Shown here one piece after another: positions 18,346-27,112 of a DNA stretch of 37,468 nucleotides. The stretch spans positions 1 through 37,468 of the forward strand of contig NZ_LZJR01000022.1 of assembly GCF_001667925.1 (NCBI RefSeq). The letters are read 5' to 3'. Under the pieces are notes generated by a model. The model was given only the letters and a program-made list of their open reading frames with translations. It searched no databases and was not told the origin of the DNA. Both the position numbers and the translations under genes were made by a program. Each line of letters begins with the position of its first letter. Within the stretch, counting starts at the first letter, position 1. This DNA is from Mycobacterium sp. E2479 (lineage in GTDB: Bacteria > Actinomycetota > Actinomycetes > Mycobacteriales > Mycobacteriaceae).

Positions 18346-19626
18346 ATGAGTACACGGCAGGCGCCCGGCGTGGGCAACCGACCCGGGTGGGTGCTGTGGT
18401 GGTCGCTGGCTTGGCTGGTGGCCGCCGCGGGGCTGAGTTATGCGGCCTGGCAGCTGTTCGGGCACACGCCCTATCGCATCGATATCGACGTCTACCAGAT
18501 GGGCGCCAAGGCCTGGATGGACGGCCATCCGCTGTACCGCGGGGAGGTGCTGTTCCATACGCCGATCGTGGATCTGCCGTTCACCTATCCGCCGCTGGCG
18601 GCGATCCTGTTCTGCCCGTTCGCATGGATGCACATGCCCACCGCCAGCGTCGCCATCACCGCCTTGACGCTGGTGCTGCTGGTCGTGTCGACCGTGATGG
18701 TGCTGACCCGGCTGGACGTCTGGAGCACGTCGTCGGCCCTGCGGGGCCCGGCCTGGCTGCGCCGGTGGTGGCTGGCGATCGTCGCCACGGCGGCCGCGTC
18801 GATCTGGCTGGAGCCGATCAGCTCGAACTTCGCCTTCGGACAGATCAATGTCGTGCTGATGACGCTGGTGATCGCCGACTGCGCGCCGCGCCGCACGGCG
18901 TGGCCGCGCGGGCTGCTGCTGGGCCTGGGCATGGCGTTGAAGCTGACCCCCGCGGTGTTCCTGCTGTATTTCCTGTTGCGGCGTGACTATCGCGCGGCGC
19001 TGACCGCCGTGGCGTCTTTCGTGGGGGCGACGCTGCTCGGTTTCGTGCTGGCCTGGAACGACTCGTGGGAGTACTGGACGCACACCGTGCATCACACGGA
19101 CCGGATCGGTTCTGCGTCGTTGAACACCGACCAGAACATCGCCGGCGCCCTGGCCCGGCTGGGGCTGGGAGAGCAGGGCCGGTCGCTGCTCTGGGTGGCC
19201 GCATCACTGCTGGTGCTCGCACTGACGGTGTGGGCGATGCGACGCGCGCTGCGCGCCGACGAGCCCATGCTTGCGTTGGTGTGCGTCGCGTTGTTCGGGC
19301 TGGACGTGTCGCCGGTGTCCTGGTCGCACCACTGGGTCTGGGTGCTGCCAACCGTGCTGGTGACGGGGATCTTGGGCTGGCGTCGCCGCAACGCGGGGCT
19401 GATGGTGGTCAGCGCTGTCGGAGTAGCGCTGATGCGCTGGTCGCCGATCGACCTGCTGCCCAAGCATCACGAGGCCAGCGCGGCCTGGTGGCGCCAGTTG
19501 GCCGGAATGTCCTACGTGTGGTGGGCGCTGGCGGTCATTGTCACCGTGGGAGTCGCCGTCACCGCTCGCGGGGTCGCACGGGATACCGCTCCACAGCAGT
19601 TGACGCCGGTTACCGCGGCCGGCTAA
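18346..19626 (+). CDS. mptC: MptC, alpha-(1->2)-mannosyltransferase (GT87)
   Basis: This polytopic GT-C/GT87 (DUF2029) enzyme of 426 residues adds alpha-1,2-mannose branches to lipomannan and lipoarabinomannan using polyprenyl-phosphate-mannose. After helix 1 comes [20 protein letters not shown], the extracytoplasmic loop with the acidic catalytic residue typical of this family, then [17 protein letters not shown]. Later signatures are [40 protein letters not shown] and [11 protein letters not shown]. About ten membrane helices are expected. ATG 18346 is preferred over 18337 because of the -10 position. The stop overlaps the stop of the convergent acyltransferase by 4 nt (CTAA). Confidence 0.92.
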   Translation: MSTRQAPGVGNRPGWVLWWSLAWLVAAAGLSYAAWQLFGHTPYRIDIDVYQMGAKAWMDGHPLYRGEVLFHTPIVDLPFTYPPLAAILFCPFAWMHMPTASVAITALTLVLLVVSTVMVLTRLDVWSTSSALRGPAWLRRWWLAIVATAAASIWLEPISSNFAFGQINVVLMTLVIADCAPRRTAWPRGLLLGLGMALKLTPAVFLLYFLLRRDYRAALTAVASFVGATLLGFVLAWNDSWEYWTHTVHHTDRIGSASLNTDQNIAGALARLGLGEQGRSLLWVAASLLVLALTVWAMRRALRADEPMLALVCVALFGLDVSPVSWSHHWVWVLPTVLVTGILGWRRRNAGLMVVSAVGVALMRWSPIDLLPKHHEASAAWWRQLAGMSYVWWALAVIVTVGVAVTARGVARDTAPQQLTPVTAAG

Positions 19627-20351
19627 CCCGCGGCGGTTGCCGGGATCCGCACGGCCTCGCCGTTGGCCGCGTTGCCGCTACCACCGTTTTTCAGGCTCGC
19701 CGCGTAGATGTCGACGTATTCCTGGCCGGACAACCCCATCAACTCGTAGATCACCTCGTCGGTGACGGCCCGCTCGATGAAGCGGTTGCCGGCCAGCCCG
19801 TCGAACCGGGAGAAGTCCATCGGCTTGCCGAAGCGGACGGTGACCCGGCCGAACCGCAGCATGTTGGTCCCGGGCGGGTTGACGACGTTGGTGCCGATCA
19901 TTGCAACCGGGATCACCGGAACACCGGTCTCGAGGGCCAGCCGCGCCAACCCCGTCTTGCCCTTATAGAGCCGTCCGTCCGGCGACCGCGTGCCTTCGGG
20001 ATACATGCCCAACAACTTGCCCTGGCTCAGCACCTGCTGGGCGGTGTTCAGCGCGGCCTGGGCGCTGTCGGCGTCGGTGCGATCGATCGGCACCTGGCCG
20101 ACCGCGGTGAAGAACCACCGCTGGAACCAGCCCTTCAGTCCGGTACCGGTGAAATATTCCGACTTGGCCAGGAACGTGATCCGGCGCTTCACCACCAGCG
20201 GCAGGTAGAAACTGTCCATCACCGCCAAGTGGTTGCTGGCCAGTATCGCCGGCCCAGAACTCGGAACATGTTCTAAGCCTTCAACTTTCGGCCGTCCCAG
20301 CAGTGACAGCAGCGGGCCGAGCAGTACGTACTTGAATAGCCAGTACCACAT
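19623..20351 (-). CDS. PlsC-family 1-acyl-glycerol-3-phosphate acyltransferase (Rv2182c type)
   Basis: This membrane-associated acyltransferase of 242 residues is predicted to acylate lysophosphatidate or a related lysolipid. The HX4D catalytic motif is NHLAVMD (His41, Asp46), and the second motif reads [20 protein letters not shown], with [10 protein letters not shown] as the third. A hydrophobic N-terminus ([15 protein letters not shown]) anchors it. ATG 20351 is preceded by GGGAGGG; the open frame reaching 20702 overlaps the next gene in a shadow frame and is not used. TACAGT at 20397-20392 could be its -10. The gene ends tail-to-tail with mptC, overlapping 4 nt. Confidence 0.92.
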   Translation of the reverse strand: MWYWLFKYVLLGPLLSLLGRPKVEGLEHVPSSGPAILASNHLAVMDSFYLPLVVKRRITFLAKSEYFTGTGLKGWFQRWFFTAVGQVPIDRTDADSAQAALNTAQQVLSQGKLLGMYPEGTRSPDGRLYKGKTGLARLALETGVPVIPVAMIGTNVVNPPGTNMLRFGRVTVRFGKPMDFSRFDGLAGNRFIERAVTDEVIYELMGLSGQEYVDIYAASLKNGGSGNAANGEAVRIPATAAG

Positions 20352-20437
20352 GGCCCTCCCTCTCGGCTGCAGGCGCTGATGTTCTGCGCCAACTGTACCC
20401 ATCCCCATCGGCGGGGACCACCTGCGACGCAGCCCGC

Positions 20438-20830
20438 TCACTCCTCGAGCGTGACGGGGATGGGCTGATAACGGGTTCGCGACGCGAAGTCGTTGGCGTC
20501 GCCCGGCGGGGCGGGCCCGCCGCCGGGCGGTCCGTTCGGCGGTTCCGGTGTCGGCTTGGTGGACCGGTCGATGTCGTTGACGATGTCGCGGATCACCTCG
20601 AGCAGGGCGACGCTGTGGTCGGCGATTGCGGTGAGCAGCGGGTGCTGGTCGCCGGTTGCCAACGCGGCCAGCGCGCACACCGGGCACCAGATCTGCTGAC
20701 ACTTGCCGGTGCCGACGCCCGCACCGGCCGTCAGCGCCGCCGCCGCGCGCACCGCGGGGTCGATGCCGTCCAGGATCGTCTGGGCGAGCCTGCGCAGTTC
20801 CGGACCGATGTCGGAATGAGCCCCACTCAC
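20438..20830 (-). CDS. Small conserved protein with CxxxxCPVC motif (Rv2183c type)
   Basis: This 130-residue protein of unknown function has three cysteines in KCQQIWCPVCAL (about 43-54), a CPVC pair plus one more, suggesting a metal or redox site. The middle (about 60-88) looks helical, with a regular hydrophobic pattern, and the tail is a Pro/Gly-rich linker ending PIPVTLEE. GTG 20830 overlaps the stop of the ArsA-like gene (GTGA), so it is translationally coupled to it as the last gene of a four-gene run. I know no experimental role. Confidence 0.8.
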   Translation of the reverse strand: MSGAHSDIGPELRRLAQTILDGIDPAVRAAAALTAGAGVGTGKCQQIWCPVCALAALATGDQHPLLTAIADHSVALLEVIRDIVNDIDRSTKPTPEPPNGPPGGGPAPPGDANDFASRTRYQPIPVTLEE

Positions 20831-22107
20831 TTAGGCCACACCTCCGGATCTGGTCGAAATCGCACCGTCAGCTCGCTCCCCCGCAGATGTGCGTCCAGCA
20901 CCGTGCACCGCCGAAGTACTGATGCCAACTTAACCCTGCGCCGCGATCCGCCGGCACTGATGATCAGATCGTCATCGACGCGGCCCAACGTCAAGGCCGA
21001 GGGGTCGAGTTGCGGCAACGCGAGCCGCATTCGATAGATGGACGCCAGTCCCGTCCCGGACTCGAGGTCCACGGTGGGCCGCAACGGGCCGGGTGGCGCC
21101 GCGCCGCCCCGCCGCCGGGCCGCGTCGAGCAACCCGCTCAGCGCCTTGGCGCCGATCGGTTCGCCGGATAGGTGCGGGGTCATCACCAGCGCCACCTCAC
21201 CGATGGCGGCGTCGAGCTCGTCGAGCACACCCCGCTGCTCGGCGATGCGCTCGGTGTACCAGTAGAAGGCCGGGTGGTCGGGCAGGTTGCGGTACTCGTA
21301 TGAGTCATCTTGCAGCAGAACCTGGTTCACGATCAGCTCTTCGACGCGCACCCCCATCAGGGCCAGTGAGCCCAGCGTTCGCGTCGCCTCGGCCGCCACC
21401 ACCCGCTCGGGGGTCAGCACCAGGTGCGCGCTGACCAGATCACCGTCGGTGAGCAGCCTGCTGAGCGATTCCACATGAGAGCTGATCCGCTCCAGCAACT
21501 CGACCAGCGCCGCCGACCGGCCATCGTCGGCGGTGACGGACAGCCGCCGATGCCGCGGCCACGCCCGCTCGACATACAGCCCGAAGGTGGCGGGCAACGT
21601 CAACATCCGCAAAGCATCGGCGGTCGACGCGCAGTCGACCACCACGCGGTCCCATTCGCCGGAGCGGGCCAGCTCACCGACGGCATGCAGACCGAGCACT
21701 TCCTGAACACCCGGTAGGGCGGAAAGTTCTTCGGGCGCAATGGTACTCAGCTCCGAATCCGGAAAGCGCCGGTCGAGTGTGGCGACCACGTCGTGCCACC
21801 GGACCTCGAGCAGGGCCAGGGTGTCCAACGCCAGTGCGTCGAGAAACCCACCACCGGCCTCTGCCTGCCCGGTTTCCAGGTCGGCAAGCACCCGCACCGG
21901 CTCGCCCTGGCTGGGCGGGACAGCGATGCCCAGGACGTCACCCAGCGAGTGCGCCTGGTCGGTGGAGACGACAAGCACTCGCTGCCCGGCGCTCGCGGCG
22001 CCCACGGCGGTGGCGCAAGCCAGGGTGGATTTCCCTACCCCGCCTTTGCCGACGAAAAGGCTGATCCGGGCCGGGGCGGGCGCTCGGAATTCAGTGGACT
22101 CACTCAG
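20827..22107 (-). CDS. ArsA/GET3-like P-loop ATPase (Rv2184c type), probable CTG start
   Basis: This is a deviant-Walker-A ATPase of the ArsA/GET3/MinD group, about 426 residues. The translation includes RISLFVGKGGVGKSTLA, with P-loop GKGGVGKST at about 20-28 including the signature lysine, then VLVVSTDQAHSLGDVLG (switch I), WDRVVVDCASTADALRML (Walker B/switch II) and PTFGLYVERAW-like text. No ATG, GTG or TTG occurs in frame upstream of the P-loop. The only standard-start codons are downstream of it (GTG 22005), which would delete the ATP site. The best candidate is CTG at 22107-22105 (LSESTEFRAPAPARIS), overlapping the previous gene by 8 nt. Classical ArsA roles (anion export, tail-anchored protein handling) are not established for this subgroup. 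Confidence 0.85.
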   Translation of the reverse strand: MSESTEFRAPAPARISLFVGKGGVGKSTLACATAVGAASAGQRVLVVSTDQAHSLGDVLGIAVPPSQGEPVRVLADLETGQAEAGGGFLDALALDTLALLEVRWHDVVATLDRRFPDSELSTIAPEELSALPGVQEVLGLHAVGELARSGEWDRVVVDCASTADALRMLTLPATFGLYVERAWPRHRRLSVTADDGRSAALVELLERISSHVESLSRLLTDGDLVSAHLVLTPERVVAAEATRTLGSLALMGVRVEELIVNQVLLQDDSYEYRNLPDHPAFYWYTERIAEQRGVLDELDAAIGEVALVMTPHLSGEPIGAKALSGLLDAARRRGGAAPPGPLRPTVDLESGTGLASIYRMRLALPQLDPSALTLGRVDDDLIISAGGSRRRVKLASVLRRCTVLDAHLRGSELTVRFRPDPEVWPK

Positions 22108-22537
22108 CCTCGACTCGTTTCTTGAGATCCTTCAGTGCGGTGTCGGTCAACCGGCGCTCGGCCTTGCGCTTGAGCAGGCCTATCATCGGCATGGCCAGGT
22201 CGACGGACAGTTCGTAGGTGACTTCGGTGCCAGATCCTTTTGGCGCCAATCTATATGAGCCTTCAAGCGAACGCAGCAGAGAGCTCGACACGAGCGTCCA
22301 ACTCACCGATTGGCGATCCTTGGGCCACTCGTAGGACATCACCATCGTGTCCTTGATCACCGTGGCGTCCATGACGATCCGCGCCACTTTGGGGTAGCCG
22401 TCGGCGTCCTTCTCCTGAACCTCGGCTTCCTTGTACTCCGAGATCCACTGGGGGTAGGAATCGATGTCCGCGATCACCTGCATGACGGTGCCCGGGTCGG
22501 CTTCGATATAGATGGTTTGCCTCGTCTTCTCCGCCAC
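22100..22537 (-). CDS. SRPBCC (START-like) lipid-binding-fold protein (Rv2185c type)
   Basis: This 145-residue protein begins VAEKTRQTIYIEADPGTVMQ, followed by VIADIDSYPQWISEYKEAEV, the typical N-terminal strand-helix of the polyketide cyclase/dehydrase (SRPBCC) fold, which forms a hydrophobic ligand pocket. WTLVSSSLLRSLEGSYRL and GTEVTYELSVDL are the later strands, and the C-terminal helix is Lys/Arg-rich (LKDLKKRVEAE). GTG 22537 matches the tuberculosis N-terminus; AGAGGG is about 11 nt upstream. It overlaps the ArsA-like gene and probably works with it, perhaps carrying a lipid or prenyl ligand; this is inference. Confidence 0.87.
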   Translation of the reverse strand: MAEKTRQTIYIEADPGTVMQVIADIDSYPQWISEYKEAEVQEKDADGYPKVARIVMDATVIKDTMVMSYEWPKDRQSVSWTLVSSSLLRSLEGSYRLAPKGSGTEVTYELSVDLAMPMIGLLKRKAERRLTDTALKDLKKRVEAE

Positions 22538-22639
22538 CTGGTTGTTGCCCTCTCTCCCGCGAACGGATCGACCCCTCCGATGCAGGGGACCCCGCGGGTC
22601 TCGGTCCGACACGGTACTCCCTGCGCGAACCCGACCCGG

Positions 22640-23029
22640 CTAAACTACCGGAGAAACTCCGACCGGACGTGACCGTTCCAGCGTCGCCTTGACCTCGAAG
22701 GCCATTTTTTTGCCCGCCACCCGACAGCGGTGTGTCATCTTGGCCAGGTTCAGCTTGGCCAGCTGCCAGGCCGCCACACCGGTCGGCTCGGCGTGCAGAA
22801 AGTAATGCAGCACGATGCCGTCCAGCGACGGCTCCAGCCAGATCTCCATGGTCCCGGTCAGGGCACCGGTGACGGCCCACCGGATGCCCTTTTCCCCGCG
22901 CTCCTCGACGACTTCCAGCCGCAGGTCCGGCCACCAGCGGCGCCAGCTCGCCTGATCGGCTACCGCGGCCCCCACCCGTGCGCCGTCGGCGGCGATAAAC
23001 GTCTCATCCGCGATCTGGATGCTGTTCAT
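22640..23029 (-). CDS. SRPBCC-like small protein (Rv2186c type)
   Basis: This 129-residue protein starts MNSIQIADETFIAADGARVG. The pattern ADETFIAADGARVGAAVADQ, then WRRWWPDLRLEVVEERGEKG and LHYFLHAEPTG, suggests a second, diverged START/SRPBCC-type fold next to the first one; two aromatic-rich segments would line the pocket. ATG 23029 gives the same length as the tuberculosis gene, although the frame opens at 23047. It heads a run of four same-strand genes (this gene, SRPBCC, ArsA-like, CPVC protein) and is divergent from fadD15. Function unknown. Confidence 0.8.
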   Translation of the reverse strand: MNSIQIADETFIAADGARVGAAVADQASWRRWWPDLRLEVVEERGEKGIRWAVTGALTGTMEIWLEPSLDGIVLHYFLHAEPTGVAAWQLAKLNLAKMTHRCRVAGKKMAFEVKATLERSRPVGVSPVV

Positions 23030-23193
23030 GGCCACAGCTTCACACACCGGCCGACGCGGGCGCTTCGGGCCTGGCGGCGGGAAACGCGGTGTCGGCCTGA
23101 CCGCCTCTCGCCGTGCTGGGTCAACGCGCGGATTAGGCTGGTCACCAGCAACCCCCTACCGGGATCTTCACGAGGTCAATCGAGGTCATAAGA

Positions 23194-24996
23194 GTGCGTG
23201 AGTACAGCGTCCCCGCCCGCTTTTCCGTAGGCGAACAGGACAACATCGCGGCGATGGTGTTTGAACACGAGCGCGATGACCCCAACTTCGTCATCTACCA
23301 GCGTCAGATCGAGGGTGAGTGGACCGACGTCACCTGCCATGAGGCGGCCGGTCAGATCCGCTCGGCCGCACTCGGTTTGATCTCATTGGGCGTGCAGGCC
23401 GGTGATCGGGTATCGATCTTCTGTGCCACCTGCTACGAATGGGCGATCCTCGACCTGGCGATCCTGTCGGTGGGCGCGGTCACCGTGCCCATCTATGAGA
23501 CGTCGTCGGCCGAGCAGGTGCGCTGGGTACTGCAGGACTCCGAGGCGGTGCTGGCATTCGCCGAGACCGACGAGCACGCCGCGATGGTGACGGAGCTGAG
23601 CGCCGAACTGCCCGCACTGCGCCGCGTGCTGCACATCGACGGTTCGGGCCCCAAGGCGCTCGCCCAGCTGGTGGAGGCCGGGGCATCGGTGGAACCGGCC
23701 GAGCTGACCGCGCGCCTCGATGCGCTGCGAGCGGCGGATCCGGCGACTCTCATCTACACCTCGGGTACCACCGGGCGACCCAAGGGCTGCCAACTGACGC
23801 ACTCGAACCTGCTGTACGAGACCCGCGGCGCCAAGGAGAGCCTGCCGACGCTGCTCGACGAGGGACAGCGGCTGCTGGTCTTCCTGCCGCTGGCGCACGT
23901 GCTGGCCCGCTCACTCACGTTGTCCGCATACGCCAACAAGGTCACCGTCGGCTTCACCAGCGACATCAAGAACCTGGTGCCGCTGTTCGCGGTGTTCAAG
24001 CCGACCGTGGTGGTCTCGGTGCCGAGAGTGTTCGAGAAGGTTTACAACACCGCCGAGCAGAACGCCTCCAACGACGGCAAGGGCCGCATCTTCGCGACGG
24101 CCGTGCAGACCGCCGTCGACTGGAGCCAGGCGCAGGACGGCGGCCGCCGCGGGCTCGTGCTGCGCGCCAAGCACGCCTTGTTCGACCGGCTGGTCTACCA
24201 CAAATTGCGCGCCGCGCTGGGCGGCGACTGCCACGCGGCCGTGTCCGGCGGTGCGCCGCTGGGCTCGCGGCTGGGGCACTTCTACCGGGGCGTGGGTTTG
24301 ACCATCCACGAGGGTTACGGCCTGACCGAGACCAGCTCGGCGATCACCGTGAACCAGGTCGGCAACGTCAAGATCGGCACCGTCGGAACCTTGGTGCCCG
24401 GCAACAGCATGCGCATCGCCGATGACGGCGAGCTATTGGTCCGCGGCGGCGTCGTGTTCAGCGGCTACTGGCACAACGAGCAGGCCACCAAAGATGCCTT
24501 CACCGACGGTTGGTTCAAAACCGGCGATCTGGGCGTGCTCGACGAAGACGGCTTCTTGAAGATCACCGGGCGCAAGAAGGAGATCATCGTGACCGCCGGC
24601 GGCAAGAATGTCGCGCCGGCCGTCCTCGAGGACCGGCTGCGGGCGCATCCGTTGATCAGCCAGGCCATGGTTGTCGGCGACAACAAGCCGTTCATAGGCG
24701 CGTTGATCACCATCGACCCGGAAGCGTTCGATGGCTGGAAGCAGCGCAACCAGAAGGGGGCCGGTGCGTCGGTGAGCGAACTGACCACCGATCCCGACCT
24801 GGTCGCCGAGGTCGACGCGGCGATCAAGGACGCCAATCAGGCGGTGTCGCACGCCGAGTCGATTCGCAAATTCCGCATCCTGCCGGTCGACTTCACCGAG
24901 GACACCGGCGAACTGACGCCGACGATGAAGGTCAAGCGCAAGGTGGTGGCCGAGAAGTTCGCCTCCGAGATCGAGGCCATCTACCAGAAGGACTAG
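23194..24996 (+). CDS. fadD15: FadD15, long-chain fatty-acid--CoA ligase
   Basis: This adenylate-forming acyl-CoA synthetase (600 residues) activates long-chain fatty acids. The AMP-binding P-loop is [11 protein letters not shown] (188-198). Further signatures are [20 protein letters not shown], the adenine motif [29 protein letters not shown] and the C-terminal catalytic-lysine region [15 protein letters not shown] 23194 has GAGG 8 nt upstream; two CGAGGTCA copies 10 bp apart (23171 and 23181) make a tandem site there. TAGGCT at 23134-23139 is a possible -10, leaving a leader of about 45-50 nt. The gene stands alone on this strand. Its preferred chain length cannot be told from sequence. Confidence 0.95.
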   Translation: MREYSVPARFSVGEQDNIAAMVFEHERDDPNFVIYQRQIEGEWTDVTCHEAAGQIRSAALGLISLGVQAGDRVSIFCATCYEWAILDLAILSVGAVTVPIYETSSAEQVRWVLQDSEAVLAFAETDEHAAMVTELSAELPALRRVLHIDGSGPKALAQLVEAGASVEPAELTARLDALRAADPATLIYTSGTTGRPKGCQLTHSNLLYETRGAKESLPTLLDEGQRLLVFLPLAHVLARSLTLSAYANKVTVGFTSDIKNLVPLFAVFKPTVVVSVPRVFEKVYNTAEQNASNDGKGRIFATAVQTAVDWSQAQDGGRRGLVLRAKHALFDRLVYHKLRAALGGDCHAAVSGGAPLGSRLGHFYRGVGLTIHEGYGLTETSSAITVNQVGNVKIGTVGTLVPGNSMRIADDGELLVRGGVVFSGYWHNEQATKDAFTDGWFKTGDLGVLDEDGFLKITGRKKEIIVTAGGKNVAPAVLEDRLRAHPLISQAMVVGDNKPFIGALITIDPEAFDGWKQRNQKGAGASVSELTTDPDLVAEVDAAIKDANQAVSHAESIRKFRILPVDFTEDTGELTPTMKVKRKVVAEKFASEIEAIYQKD

Positions 24997-25035
24997 CCGG
25001 GCCGGCGCCGAAACGCTCGCGCGGGCTCACTCCGT

Positions 25036-26166
25036 TCAGCCGAGCAGGGTGCCCAACCGCGCCGCCAAGGTTTCCCAGCGCCACTGGGCCGTCACCCAGT
25101 CGCGCCCGGCCGCGCCCATCGCGGCGGCCCGGTCGCGATCGGTTAGCAACTCGCTGACGCCCTCGGCGATCTCGTCCGTGTCGCGACCGTCCACGACCAG
25201 TCCGGTCTTGTTGTGCTGCACCGTTTCCGGCGCTCCGCCGGATTTCCCCGCGATCACCGGCACGCCGGTCGCCGACGCCTCGAGGAATACGATGCCCAGC
25301 CCTTCGACGTCCAGCCCGGCGCCTCGGGTGCGGCACGGCATCGCGAACACGTCCGCAAGAGCGTGGTGCGTCGGCAACTCGGCGGCCGGTACACCGCCGG
25401 TGAAGGTCACGTCGTCGGCCACCCCGCACTCGCGGGCCAGTGCGCGCAGCGAGTCCGCATACGGGCCGCCGCCGACGATGACCAGGGCGGCGCCGTCGAC
25501 ACGTCGCCGGATCGACGGCAGGGCCTTGATGAGCATGTCCTGGCCCTTACGCGGCACCAGCCGGGACACGCACACCACGGTCGGCCGCTCCCCCAGCCCG
25601 TAGCGGTCACGCAGCCGCGCGCGGCCCGCCGGATCGGGCCGGAACCGGTCGGTGTCCACTCCGGACGGCAGGTATTCCAACGAGGCCCTGGGCCCGAAGG
25701 CCGGCGCGAACCGGGAACGGGTGTAGCGGCTGACGAAGGTGACGACGTCGGTGTCGTCGCCGATGCGGCGCAGCACCGAGCGCGCGACAGGGAGCATCGA
25801 CCAGCCGACCTCGTGGCCATGCGTGCTGGCCAGCACCCGGCCCGCGCCGGCTCCACGGGCGCGCTGGGCCAGTAGTGCCAGCGGTGCGGCGGCGCCGAAC
25901 CAGACGGTGTCGATGTCGTGGTCGGCGATCAGCCGCCGCATCCGGCCCTCGACCGCAGGGCCCGGCAGCATCAGCGTGCCCGGGTGGCGCACCACCCGGT
26001 AGCCGGCGGCCTCGTCGTAGGCCTCGGCGCCCTTCCATTGCGGCGCATACACCATCACCGAGTGCGACCCGCCGTCGGCCAGCCGGCCGACCAACTCACC
26101 GAGGTACGACTGGATGCCGCCGGGGCGGGGCGGAAAGTCGTTGGTTACCAGCAGGACCCGACTCAC
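25036..26166 (-). CDS. pimB': PimB', GDP-mannose-dependent phosphatidylinositol mannoside mannosyltransferase
   Basis: This GT4 (GT-B fold) enzyme of 376 residues transfers the second mannose to PIM1 on the cytoplasmic face of the membrane, making PIM2, the precursor of LM and LAM. The N-terminal NDFPPRPGGIQSYLGELV holds the GGIQ acceptor/nucleotide loop. STHGHEVGW, SRLVPRKGQDML and VEGLGIVFLEASATGVPVIA (the EX7E motif of retaining GT-B enzymes) follow. GTG 26166 is 7 nt after TAACCT, so the mRNA should be leaderless, and the N-terminus MSRVLLVTNDFPP matches Rv2188c. It functions upstream of MptA and MptC encoded earlier in this window. Confidence 0.95.
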   Translation of the reverse strand: MSRVLLVTNDFPPRPGGIQSYLGELVGRLADGGSHSVMVYAPQWKGAEAYDEAAGYRVVRHPGTLMLPGPAVEGRMRRLIADHDIDTVWFGAAAPLALLAQRARGAGAGRVLASTHGHEVGWSMLPVARSVLRRIGDDTDVVTFVSRYTRSRFAPAFGPRASLEYLPSGVDTDRFRPDPAGRARLRDRYGLGERPTVVCVSRLVPRKGQDMLIKALPSIRRRVDGAALVIVGGGPYADSLRALARECGVADDVTFTGGVPAAELPTHHALADVFAMPCRTRGAGLDVEGLGIVFLEASATGVPVIAGKSGGAPETVQHNKTGLVVDGRDTDEIAEGVSELLTDRDRAAAMGAAGRDWVTAQWRWETLAARLGTLLG

Positions 26167-26173
26167 CTGCGTC

Positions 26174-26179
26174 AGGTTA
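26174..26179 (-). promoter_or_regulatory. Leaderless promoter -10 of pimB'
   Basis: TAACCT on the minus strand, 7-nt spacer, GTG at 26166. It gives pimB' its own promoter independent of the upstream metalloprotease-like gene. Confidence 0.6.
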
Positions 26180-26238
26180 GCTTGGCGACGACGCGGACCG
26201 TGGTCTGGGCTGGGCCGCGGCGGTGAACCGGGAGTTCC

Positions 26239-27084
26239 CTAGTGGGTCAGCCACTGCTGCCAGCGCATGAGCAGGCCCGCCGGGCTGGTGCCCAGCAACT
26301 CTTGGGCGGCGGCCGCCATGTCGGTGTGCCGGATGCCGCAGGTGGCGAGGTAGAGGTCGCGTAACTTCGGCGGCCCGTAGGCGTCGGCAACGAATCGGGC
26401 GAACCACCAGGCGCGGTCATAGGCCAGCGAGCGCGCCGTCCCCGGCTCGTCCAGGTCGCCGTCGGTGGGCAGCGTCATGGGTAGCAAGCTGTCGGCCGGC
26501 ACCGGCGCGGGTGGGCGGCCGACGAAGTCGGCCACGCCCTCGGTGAGCCAGCGGGGTGCATCCGTGACGGTGTCGGCGCGGGCGGCGTAGTGAAACAGCT
26601 CATGGGCCAACACGATTCGCAACGATGTGGCGCTCATTGCGGCCGCGCCCGGCGCGAACACGATCCGCTCGCCGGCTGCAACCCGGCGAACGGGATCGAG
26701 GCGGTCGACGACCGTCACCGCCGCGATATCGGCCCACTGGGACGCCGGTCCCCCGCCTGCGGCGGCGCGGAATTCCTCGTCCGTACCGGCGGCGACCACG
26801 GCGATCTCGTGGGGCCAGTCGACGCCCCAGAACGACTCCACCGCGCTGATCGCCGCACCCATGTTCGCGGCCACCCGGGCCAGCAATCGGTCACTGGCGG
26901 GCCCGCCGAGGCCCAACAGCCGCACGGTGCGATCGCCGAGCGTGATCGACTTCGTTGAGGCACCGATTTGGCTGGGGGCGGGCATGACCAGCTGCGCGGG
27001 TCGGATCCGGCTCTCGCGCACGGCATCGAACGGCACGGCCGCGACCACGAGCAGTTCGACGACGAGTAACCAGGCCAGCAGCAA
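26239..27084 (-). CDS. Membrane-anchored HExxH gluzincin-like putative metallopeptidase (Rv2189c type)
   Basis: This is a 281-residue protein usually labelled hypothetical. An N-terminal hydrophobic segment (LLLAWLLVVELLVVAAVPF) is a signal anchor, placing the rest outside. SLRIVLAHELFHYAAR contains HELFH (His161, Glu162, His165), followed at Glu182 by RWLTEGVADFVG. HExxH followed by about 17 residues and Glu in WLTEG is the zinc-binding arrangement of gluzincin (peptidase MA-like) families. The start is TTG 27084; no good ribosome-binding site is visible, and upstream in-frame codons encode RHLRRRPRLP, which would suit the positive n-region of the anchor, so the true start may lie a few codons earlier. 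It lies 28 nt downstream of the ripC-type gene and is likely co-transcribed. Confidence 0.8.
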   Translation of the reverse strand: MLLAWLLVVELLVVAAVPFDAVRESRIRPAQLVMPAPSQIGASTKSITLGDRTVRLLGLGGPASDRLLARVAANMGAAISAVESFWGVDWPHEIAVVAAGTDEEFRAAAGGGPASQWADIAAVTVVDRLDPVRRVAAGERIVFAPGAAAMSATSLRIVLAHELFHYAARADTVTDAPRWLTEGVADFVGRPPAPVPADSLLPMTLPTDGDLDEPGTARSLAYDRAWWFARFVADAYGPPKLRDLYLATCGIRHTDMAAAAQELLGTSPAGLLMRWQQWLTH

Positions 27085-27112
27085 CGGGAGCCGCGGGCGC
27101 CGTCGGAGGTGT

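Noticed and set aside
23171..23188. Tandem CGAGGTCA direct repeat as a regulator site for fadD15
   Set aside because: The second copy is simply the ribosome-binding site region; only two copies exist and there is no other support.
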